Positions 38,224 to 48,900 of a DNA stretch of 64,000 nucleotides are shown here, in pieces (position 1 is the first letter of the stretch; the number at the start of each line of letters is the position of its first letter). This DNA is from Adineta ricciae (lineage: Eukaryota; Rotifera; Eurotatoria; Adinetida; Adinetidae). A program made the translations under genes and the position numbers. The notes beneath the pieces were generated by a model. It saw only the letters and a list, made by a program, of their open reading frames with translations, was not told the DNA's origin and ran no database searches. The DNA lies in assembly GCA_905250025.1 (NCBI GenBank), contig CAJNOJ010000322.1:44394-108393 (forward strand), given 5' to 3'.

Positions 38224-39458
38224 ATGACAAAGTTCATAGTGATTTATATTCTCTTACTTGTTGGCTTATGTGTCAATGGTGACGATTCCAACTTTAATGG
38301 AGATGATCATCTAGCCAGTTTGTTTCGTCGACGCGCTGCTCGTTCTGCCTGTCCCGATCGAAATCATTGTCGTTCGAAATGGGGCTACTGTGGAACGGGA
38401 TCAGATTACTGTGGTGCTGGCTGCCAAGGTGGTCCTTGTCAAGACGGTTCGAGTGGTAATAGTGGATCTGTCTGTCCCGATCGAAATCATTGTCGTTCGA
38501 AATGGGGCTATTGTGGAACAGGACCCGATTATTGTGGGACAGGATGCCAGGGGGGCCCATGCTCAGGAGGTGACAACAATGGCAATGGTAATCAAGGTGG
38601 TTCATCAGGTCAGATAAATGCACAGAACTTTGCGTGTGTATTCAAAGACCTCAATGCGGGAACCCGCAATCAACGCTTTCATGGTCTACAAGCAACGGGA
38701 TGGAAACCAGCTAATGCTGAAGAAGCTGCTGTATTTCTTGCACATGTTTATCATGAGACAGATGGCCTAAGAACAATGAGAGAATATTGTGCACCAGGTA
38801 ACAATTATTTAGATCAAAGATAGACTATTGAGATTACAATGAGTGAATAAGTATTCATCCATGCTTCATTGACCTATTGATAATTCTTTGATAATCGGCG
38901 CTCATACCGAACTAGTTGAAAGAAACGAGTTGTTTTGCAAGGAGTAGCTGGAATTAATGAATCTGCTTCGATAGGATGTTGAGAGTTTTATCTGTATACA
39001 TCATATTGAATATCAGAGTTGAAAACTGGAATATATAGATTTTTTCTTTTCAAATAATAGGGTGTGGACATGCTTATCAAGGTGGGCCGTCAAGTTGGTG
39101 TAAAACAACAGGTCCGCCCGGAAAACTTTATTATGGTCGTGGTTGGTTTCAATTATCATGGCCATGCAACTATGATGCAGCTGGTAAAGCGCTTGGTGTT
39201 GATCTTTTGAGTAATCCAGACTTGGTGGAAACCAATGATAAATTAGCCGTGAGTACAGCTCTCTGGTTTTACAGAACACAAGGAATGTCTGAACCAGCTC
39301 GACGCGGTGATTTTGCTGCTACAACGCGTATTATCAATGGACATCTGGAATGTAATGGTGGATCTGGTTATAGTCATCAACTGAGTCGAGTAGAAACATA
39401 TAAACGTGTTCGTCAATGTTTTAATCTCGGACCACCTAAAATCAATCCAATTTGCTAG
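38224..39458 (+). CDS. Secreted GH19 chitinase with two hevein-type chitin-binding domains
   Basis: Two exons with a 263-bp intron (38798-39060), long for this window; 323 aa. Signal peptide MTKFIVIYILLLVGLCVNG. Two CBM18 domains follow, residues 43-72 and 84-113, each with six Cys (CPDRNHCRSKWGYCG…DYCG…C…C) and almost identical even in DNA. A Gly/Asn/Ser linker leads to the GH19 catalytic domain. Candidate catalytic acids are Glu178 in AHVYHETDG and Glu187 in MREYC, a 9-residue spacing as in the bacterial (loop-poor) GH19 type. YYGRGWFQLSWPCNYDAAG corresponds to the substrate-binding YYGRGP..L(S/T)WN(Y) motif. GH19 hydrolyses beta-1,4-GlcNAc chains; roles in feeding on or defence against fungi, or in own cuticle/jaw turnover, are possible. 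Rare in animals, so horizontal origin is likely. Confidence 0.93.
38349..38565 (+). repeat. Tandem near-identical hevein-domain coding repeat
   Basis: The two chitin-binding domain segments (about 38349-38442 and 38472-38565) differ at only a few bases. They are separated by a short Gly/Ser linker. This indicates a recent internal duplication or conversion. Confidence 0.8.
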
Positions 39459-42400
39459 AAAAACTGTTTTTACGCTTCTTTATCTTTTCATCTTTTTCCT
39501 TAACGTCGGGTTTGCCGAAGCTTTTTTTCTGTTGTTGTTTATTTTCTTTTACGAAAAAAAGAGTTATGACGTCGTCAATACGATCGTTCAAATACAAAGA
39601 GCTTGTTTGCATAATCCAACTGCGAATGATAGCTATATCTCAAGTTCAAAATAAACCTCGGGGTGAAAATGAGGTTGATATGTGAACATCTGAGTTTGAA
39701 ATGGAATATTGGTGAAAAATTAGTTTGTGCAGTTCTTTTGCATAAGGAGATATAACCAAATTTACCGTTTTGTGTTATACATGATGAGAAAGAGAAAAAC
39801 AGCAGAGGGAGAAATTCGTAGTGTATTGATATTTTTATGTTCTGCAGCTTTCCAATGTGTGGCGCTTCCGACGTCGATATTTCTCAATAGTCATCGAATT
39901 ATCTAGCTAGTATAAGTTTAAAAAGATGAACAAGATTCGAAGAAAATCACGATTAATCATTCCGCTTTTAATAAAATCATATCTTGTGTCATAATCATGA
40001 TGAAATATATGATTTAATCGTCGATTTTCTCAACGTGGATGAATTTGAAATAAAATAAAACAAGTATTCTATTTGAACATGGCTGTTCTTTTCATTTTGT
40101 CATAGTTAGTCAATATTCTTGTCTTAATGAAGGAAACTACACAGAGTAAACGTCATTTAGTAATTATAAATGAGTATGATATAACGAAAGAAAATATTTG
40201 TTTTCATCCTGTATCGTTCAGAGAAAAAGCTGAAGGAATTTAGGAATCTCTATCATATAAACGATTTGGATTTACTTTTATCATTGTTAAACATGAGTAA
40301 AAGGATGATATTTTCATTCTTTACTTTCTGTGAGAGTGGGTGAAATTTCATCCCGATATCCTCAACCAACCCTCCATCTGAAAAATCAACTCTATATCGA
40401 CCTTCCTCAGGACGTGGGGAAGCTCCATGCAAAGTTTAACGACCATAAATATTACAGAAACTGAATACACAACGAACAGACAGATAGACAACCGTTCTTC
40501 TCTATGTATTAAGGTCAGCGAATCCTATCGGTCAGCTTTATAGGTTGCTTGTAGCGTGTACAGAATACTCATGTACAGGTAGAACATATGGATTGTTGCC
40601 TATGAGCGCTTAGAAGGTCTTCGCTACCGATTTTCTCTATTTTTGAAATCCTGCAATCCTATCAATCAGTTGCATAGATTGTCTGTAGCAAGCATGCTGT
40701 TCTTTTTCTTCAGAACAAAGTGGATGTCGACTATCCTCTGAACTTTAGAATAGTACCTTAGAAAGTTTGGCACCGACAGATATTACAGCGACTGAATGCA
40801 TAGCGAATAATCAGATAAGCTTTCTTCTTCAAATATATACATTAATTGACATTAACAAGAAAAAGTATCTCTGATAAATCGACATAGCTACAAATGCAAT
40901 TGAATGAATACAAAACACGAATCTGATTTAGTTTCAAAGCATAACATCAGATATCGTCACAGTATCAAAAAGTAAAACTAAATTCAGACTCATCAAACAA
41001 CTTATCGCAAAGTCTCTCAAAGAAAAACATCATTTTATCGACCATCAAACAAAAGTTTCATTTCCTTTCACATGTTCGGTGAATTTTTGAATGTCATCGA
41101 GCGAATAAAGGTTCAAACCGGCTTCAACTCTATGAGAACAATCTAATAATCAGATCATGGTTCATTCAGTAAACATTTACTTCTTCGTTTGGTGAAAACA
41201 TGTTCATTTGTACAAACAGAGATTCAGAACTCTTACATTACTACGAAATCGACATCGGTTGCCAATAGCGATCTAATCGATGGACCACCCTGAGAATAGG
41301 TGTTGCTGCTTTATTATGCATCCAATGGAATAGCAAGAGCTTCTTTTATCCTATATTCACTCCTAGAAATACCTCGTGTAGACTCTCTTTAATCAGAAAC
41401 TGATCATGAAAAGTATGATAATCAAGGATGCGCAGGCTTTATGCATTCGATTCGTACTTGTTCAATTTCTACCAACATCGTTTTTCTCTCGTGAGATGTT
41501 TATCTCTCTCCATCTACTTGGCTATTGTCGTAATCGTCTTACACCTGACTCATTCTGTAACATATTCTTCGTCATGAAAGATTGATCCTACAACACAAAA
41601 CTATGATATAACTGATGAAGCTAATTCTCTCAGTTCCTCAATTTGTACACACATGACTACAAAATTCGTTTGAGGATGCGTAGTCGTCAAACTAAACATG
41701 AGCAAATCAAGTCACTTTGGACGTCACTCGTCCATCTCCCTATACAATACCTGCGTATTTCTGAAGAACATCCATTCATTCACAACTCAAACACGTCTAA
41801 TGCAGATCATTCGCGATAAACTCTATCGATTGAACAGACTCCATGCCAAAACATGAAATTACAAGTCTCAGTCATATGAAAACATTCGCCCTTACGATAA
41901 TTAATGCAGACTGACTTTATAGCAGAAGAAACGAAGAGTTATGTGCTTTATTCGCTCTCTGCTGTGCCAGATTCTAGGATTTCGAGCGTGAGAAAGGACT
42001 GATCTCTGTGTAAGTGATACAGGCTAAAGAGCACCTATTCAGACGAAGTTTCTGCTAGTATAAGTCAAAACAGCCAAAGACGTGAGCAGAATCGCACCCA
42101 TCTCATGGACTATTTCACCAGTTTTCATACTGGATTGCTCACTGACTACGAGCGCCAACTGTCGACATGACTCTTTTTCTTTCTTCAATTTCGATGAATG
42201 ATCGTTCGCTGCAGTATATGGAGACTCTAAGGACCAAGCAATTAGGATTTGAATGCCCTAGTTATCATTAAATGCAAGACTACACACTCTCTTCACTTTC
42301 ACAACATATTCTGTGTTCGTCTTTTCTCTGTATTGCTGATCCAATATCTTCGATTTCCATATTCTAAGCTAGTTGCCCGGCTCTCTTTCTCTTGTAGCTC

Positions 42401-42662
42401 GATCGCGAATCCATATGACTCGATTTTCCAGTCAAAGCTCGAAGATTCTCGAAACGAAAAGACGTTTGAAGTCGTATTTTCTGACTAAGTCTCTCCAGCG
42501 TTGTGCTATACTTATATCACTGTTAACCTTCCATGGTCAGTATATAAATTAATCATAAGCTATTGACGATGATCTTTTCAGCTGATAATGAACCCTGAAC
42601 ATCAGATTCTAGTTCTAGATTTACTCCTTGTTTATCATAGTAAATCCAACACACTCAACATC
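39459..42662. other. Gene-free stretch before PPR gene C
   Basis: 3.2 kb, no gene seen. It contains a degenerate repeat pair at about 40.43-40.85 kb (see separate entry). An open frame upstream of and continuous with the gene C start (from 42588) is judged not to be part of the conserved protein. Confidence 0.5.
40430..40850. repeat. Diverged duplicated segment
   Basis: ATATTACAG-aaactgaata and ATATTACAG-cgactgaatg, each followed by a related GA-rich stretch, occur at about 40.45 and 40.78 kb. A second related pair (AATCCTATC…CAG…ATAG/AGGTTG…TGTAGC) lies at about 40.52 and 40.66 kb. Old, decayed copies of an unknown repeat. Confidence 0.4.
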
Positions 42663-45600
42663 ATGTCCAACAGATTCGTTCATGTTAATTTCAACTTCCG
42701 AACTCTGTTCATTCTCAGACAACAAACACCATGCATATCATCCACATCACCATTCTCCACTCACCCACGAACCATCGATCCTGGTCAACAGATGAAGATA
42801 CTCAATGACAAAAACCAGTTCAAACAAACGATTGAGTTGTTCGAGAGAGAAAAGAAGAAGAACAAGGATCAACTGTCCAGTTTCATCATTGATCAGGCGT
42901 TGAAAGCATGTGTACAAGTGCGTGACTTTCGACGTGGACAAGATATTCATCAGTTGGTTCAACATCGATTATCAGCTGATTCTTCGTTAGTGAGATCTCT
43001 TATCCACTTCTACAGTATGTTCCTTGCGAATGCGATGATGTTATCTTCAATGGTGTTTCGTCGTAGTGCAATGTCATGATATGAACACAGCTGAATCTCT
43101 ATTCCACATTTCGACAAACAAAACGGTGTATATTTGTAGTGTGATGATGAAGGGTTCGAAGTTTTGATCGGTGTTGTAGTGAAGGAACTGTGAGACGTGT
43201 TTATATTGTGTTTAGGATACATTGAAAATGGGAAGCCCGAGAAAGCGATTGAGATTTTCAAAGGGGTAGACAAACCTGATGCAGTTTTGATCACACTTTT
43301 ATTCAAAGCTTGTGCTCAAGTACCATCCGAGGAATCGTTGAACTTCGTGAAAAACATCTGGAAAAAGTACCAAAACACATCTGTTCTTGATAATCATGCG
43401 CTAACTGCTTTCATCGACGCTCTCATGAGGTGCGGCGATGTGAAACACGCAGAGACACTTTTTGATCAATCAAAATACAAAACGTTACCTATGTATGGAG
43501 CAATGATGAAAGGTGTCTTTTCTCTTCGTTTTTTTCCGAATAGTTTTACTGAGAACTTTTACTTTTGTAGGATACATATATAATGAGCTACCGCGGAAAG
43601 CGATTGATCTTTTCCAACTAGTGAAAAATCCGAATGAAATTCTTATCCTGCTACTGTTCAATGGGTGTGCTCAACTACCCTCGGAACAATCGTTGAATTT
43701 AGTCCAGAAAATCTGGGAACAATCGAAAGTCAAATCTCTTCGCAGCGACAACTTATTGACCTCTGTGATCGATGCTCTCATGAAATGTGGTGATATCAAG
43801 AGTGCGGGAGTCGTTTTCGCTGAATCACCAAGCAAATCGATATCGATGTATGGAGCGATGATGAATGGTATGCTTCTCCATCAGTTTATCCATACGATTT
43901 TGCTGAATGCTGTCGCCTCTGTAGGATACATAAAAAATGATATGTCGAAGAAAGCGATTGATCTTTTCAAACAAATCAAAGACCCCAATGAATTTATCAT
44001 CACGCTACTCTTCAATGCTTGTGCGCAACTGCCATCGGAACAGTCGTTGAGCTTGGTCAAAGCCGTGTGGAAGAAGTATCAAAACGCGTCTCTTCTCAAT
44101 AATCATACGTTTACGGCTTTAATCGATGCTTTCATGAAGTGTAACGATATTAAGGGAGCAGAGGCGATCTTCCACAAGTTACCACACAAGGTTCTACCCA
44201 TGTATGGAGCTATGATGAAAGGTTGTATCCATCTTATTTAATCTCTCTGACAAGTTCTGTTGAAATCGTTTTCCATTAGGATATCTTCTTAACAAAACAC
44301 CCAGCAATGCTCTTGATCTTTATCATCAAATCAAAAGTAAGTTAGTTGTGCAAAAACATCTCTTCTCACTTCACTCTCTTCATCCAGACATGAAGGAAAC
44401 GCAGTCGAATCTCGTCATTTATTTACTTGCGATCAATGCATCGGCACAGATTGCCATGGCATCCGAATGTCAGGCCATTGTGGATGACATTCCACAGCAT
44501 CTGCTTCTTAATATTCAGATTTGCAACTCCTTAATTGATATGTGGGTATGTCTTACATAAACAACGATATGTGAACAGTTATGCGTCTTTATTCATGGAT
44601 TGTTCTAGGGTAAAGCTGGTTGTGTGCAAAAAGCTGAACAAGTTTTCACCAATCTTTCATCCATAGATCGAGTTGGCTATGCATCAATGAGTTAGTTCTG
44701 CTATTAATTTCACCAACACCACTCTCACCTTTCTCTCCCTCTTTATTTCTCTGTTTAGTTCATGCTTATGGCATCAATGGAATGGGTGTGAAAGCAGTCG
44801 AACTTTTCCATCAGGTTCCACGATCGCTGCTCGCCGATTTCACTTATGTTTGTGTTCTCAATGCATGTTCGCATGCTGGACTCATCGATCAAGCTCGTTC
44901 GATCTTCTCCAGCATCGAAGCGAAAACTGAAAAGCATTATGCTGCAATGGTAATTGTCAAGTGATATATTCTGTTGCATCTGTCAAAGGTGACTTTGATG
45001 CATGTTTTTCTTTCGAAGATGGATTGTCTGAGTCGAGGATCATTGTTCGATGAAGCACAACAACTGATCGATCAATATGAACTACATCATCCACCTTCAC
45101 CTGTCATGTACAGTGAGTATGTTGTTGCCAAGAACGACACTAGATGCATCGAAACGATCACTATGAGATGAGTTGTGTTTGAGAATATGGAAACAGTTCT
45201 CTTCATGATCGAAATGGGTGAATGAATGAATTGCTTTCGTTGTAGTGGCATTACTGTCAGCTGCAAGAAATCGGAGAAACAAACAGTTAGTCGAAAACAT
45301 TCACCAACGGATGAACAAGCTCTTTCCTCGCTCACCCGATTTGATCACATCAGCCACAGTGTTACTTGCGAATCTGTATGGATCGACCGGCGATATGAAC
45401 AAAGCGTCGAGTATTCGATCCGAACTAAGTAGATCTGGTGCCAAGAAAAAGCCTGGTCTCAGCTGGACTGTAGTCAATGGTGAACTATATGTAAGTGTTC
45501 GAAAGCGAATAATGTGAACTGACTGGTGTTGTTTAGCAATTTCTTGCTCACGATCGATCTCATCCACGAAGTGCCGAGATCTATGTGGAACTGGAGAAGA

Positions 45601-45963
45601 TCTCACGAGAACTGATCGAACATGGCCATGAGTATGACTCGTCATGGATCACGCGACCACTTGCAGAAGATGAAACGATCGAATCCGTTCTTTGTGGACA
45701 TAGCGAAAAGCTTGCAATCGCTTGGAACTTCGTGGCTAATGCCGACACAACATTCATTCAAATAACGAAGAACTTGCGTGTGTGTGGTGACTGTCGTGAG
45801 TGATACTTTACTTATCATTATATTTTCATGACGTTGTTTGCTTGTAGATCAGGCCACGAAACTGATCGCTGCCATCCGACGATGTCACATAGTGGTTCGT
45901 GATGCGAACCGAATTCATCATTTCGATCCAGATGGTCAATGTTCATGTAATGATTATTTCTGA
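42663..45963 (+). CDS. PLS-type PPR protein with C-terminal DYW-like deaminase domain (copy C)
   Basis: Third paralogue, with three 297-nt P-L-S exons (43216-43512, 43571-43867 and 43925-44221). The start at 42663 (MSNRFVHVNFNFRTLF) aligns with A and B. An in-frame ATG at 42588 would add 25 residues, but its reading frame passes a CTTTTCAG acceptor-like site, so the shorter form is preferred. The last part (from 44.6 kb) has the same exon order: VHAYGINGMGVKAVELF, SRGSLFDEAQQLID, KKPGLSWTVVNGELY, CGHSEKLAIAW, CGDCH, RDANRIHHF, CSCNDYF-stop. No disruptions are seen. The first P-L-S exon is a mosaic: its 5' half resembles module 1 of A and its 3' half resembles module 2 of A (DNHALTAFIDALMRCGDVK). 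Confidence 0.93.
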
Positions 45964-48900
45964 TCGATATGCACTTTTCTTTTTTTGTTGTTTTGTTGAT
46001 AAAAGAACGTCGTGCGTAGAGGGATGGATTAAGTGGTATTGGAGTGAGAACCATGGTCCACTGTACTTACAGTAGCCGCGTGTCGTCCAGCTTTGATCAT
46101 TTCTACAGTTCTATTGTGTGACTGTGAACAAATCCATATGAGGAAATCTTGATATATTATATTAGCAAGAATCGGAAAAGAATAAAGTGCGCTGAATAGG
46201 ACAGCATTAGTGTGAGGATAGCGTCGGACATTGAAGATTGAAGCAAAACACTGACAATTAGTTAATTCGATTATTTCGGTGATGTTATGTGGTGAGAATA
46301 GATAGAACGAAATTTTTTGTATGATCTCTGTCATTCGTCATTCGAAAATGAAGCTTCTGCCTAGTGGCGTATACAGGAATAAAGGTGTTGAGAAATGTTC
46401 CAATGATGTTTTTAGTTATTCAAAGTTGTTTATACAGTTTTGATAGTTTGTTAACATATGCTATCAGGATGACAAGCTAAGTTATACTTCGTTGTTCAAA
46501 GTACCATCGAAACATCAAATGCGTCTTTATACTACTATAACAATGTGGCCGATAATTGTTCAGCTATAGTATCAGATAAAATACAAGCAGAGCTATGTGA
46601 ATTAGAATGAGATCGTTTTCCGATGCAAATCAGTGTCGCATATATTGGCGACAAATGATCTCTGTCTTATGTGGGTCAGTTGTTTTCTCTTTGTGAAAAG
46701 TAGAGAAATGAAGAAGACTTGACAGTCAACATGGATTGGACGTGTTAGAAGAGACAAACATACTTAGCACTCTCAAAAGGTAAGAAAATGACTTACTTTT
46801 GATAGTGGGTGATAATGATCGATACAAATAATTGAGACTTGCAATTAATCGATGTGTTGACATGTATCGAAGAATTTTCTAATTTTATTCCAAATGATAA
46901 AGTAGGTTCGTCAGCAAGCTTGTTGGCCGTTTGGCATTCAGTTGAGCATTTTTCAACCTAAAACAGCAGTGAATTTCACTACAACCTCAAATTTCTTTGA
47001 TGGCATAATGGTCAAGAGTATATAGTTCTGATTGAGATCTGAGTCGTTTAAGTAGTGGGAGAAAACTTTGAAATCGAATTCGATACTATTCAAATAAAGC
47101 ATTAATGCAACACATAGCTACTGTTAATGTTCTAAACAATCTAAATACATATTGATCATGTAGAATTCAACAGCAGAAATTTCAACACTCGCTTATTTAT
47201 TGCTAATCGTTGCATATCTTTCAGCACACACCAACTATTATATCTAATTAAACATTGTTGAACATTTCTTTTGTATTGAAGTTTGACTACCGATTGACAA
47301 ACTGCGCTAATTCAATTCGTGCTACACAAATAAGCGTCTGTAGATTTGATTTTCAATTAATTTTCGCTCCCAAATGACGAAGACAAAGATATGCTAACGT
47401 TTTGATAATTGTTGGCCGGTCAGATTATGGTTTTCACTGCTTCCTAATCGCGGTCACTTTTCTTAATCAGTTAATTACAAGTGACCGTATTCCGGAACTG
47501 GGTAGATAAGTGAAAATATTCTTCTGATTGCAAAATGGCCGCAATTTCACACTTGATAATTCAATCAATAGAGTTTTTCCTATAATCATACCTATTTGAC
47601 TTCACTTTTTTCTCTTGTTCTCTCGATGCCGTCATGCATATAAGTGTTTCTTTCCTTTTCTCTCTTATGGCATTATTGGAAATTTCTAAGTGCTGTTCTC
47701 CTGATTTCTAGTTGTAATCGGAATGTGTCCGACCATCGTATCTGAAGATTTTCTTGAGACTGCAACCTTGTATATAATACATCCTTAATCATAACAAGAT
47801 ATATGCATTTCACTGGCATGATGTCGCCAAGTAGTAAAAGCTTTAGTCGATTGACTACATAATCAGGTAGTGCAGGAATTTTGTATGAGAAGTATCGATT
47901 CAGTTTAAAACGATCGAACGAAAATGGTTCACAGCTTTTCACAATACTTGTTTGTAAAACATATTTCTCTCTCGATGGTGAGAATTATTAGTGAAATATA
48001 TTTTCTTTCATAAGATGCGGTCATCTTTCAATTAGTAGAATTTTTACATTATTTACTCTGTTCCGGAATGCGGTTACTTCTGTCTAATTAATTTTAAAGA
48101 GTAACCGAAATTAGGAATTAGCCAAAAGTTCTAAATAAGCAAATAAATTCGAAGTTGATATGAAGAGAATCGTTTAGTATCAATAGATTCAAAATAACAA
48201 GAAATTTGATCGAGAAATTCAATTAAATGGTCCTTATGACTCGTTCGATCATGGCCATTCGTAACTATTTAATGTTGAATATGTTAACTCTCGTTTAGCA
48301 TTGCATTTTACTTGAGAAGAAATTGTTTAAGCGAAACATTTAATTTGTCAAATAAAAACAGATTTACCTCAAAGACAAGATAATCATTTTGTTCTAGTCG
48401 TCAGATAAAGGCTAAACCTACAGTAAATCGAATAAGCAAGTAGATTCGCTTCCAATCGAAGATTTGATAAAGATTGAAGGAGACAGTTTATTTTTAAAAT
48501 GAACGATGGATGATCATATGAAAAACAAATTTAAAATGACACTTGCGTGAGTTAAGACATGTGAGGATGACAGTGACAAATGACTTATGTTGATTGCTAA
48601 AAAATGTCAATTTATTGTTTCGTTGCTGATGCGGCTTCACTCAAAATTTTTATGAATGGGGAATGCATTTTGCTTAGAGAAGTACGATACGGTATGTTGT
48701 ATCGCTAGTCAACTATACCACCCACCCGCATGATTGTAGAACGAAGACTTTTCGATAAGTTTTTTGAAGATATTTATTATAACTTTTTATTATTGATGCC
48801 TATTCATAGGAATTTATCAAAATCAAATTCATCTTGTCCTACTGTTTCTATCATTCTGAAATTCCTCTTTTGCTCTCAGAAATAAACTTAAATCGATTGT

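Noticed and set aside
42588..42662. N-terminal extension of PPR gene C
   Set aside because: Not conserved in copies A and B, where the protein starts at the MSNR position; an acceptor-like site lies within this segment.
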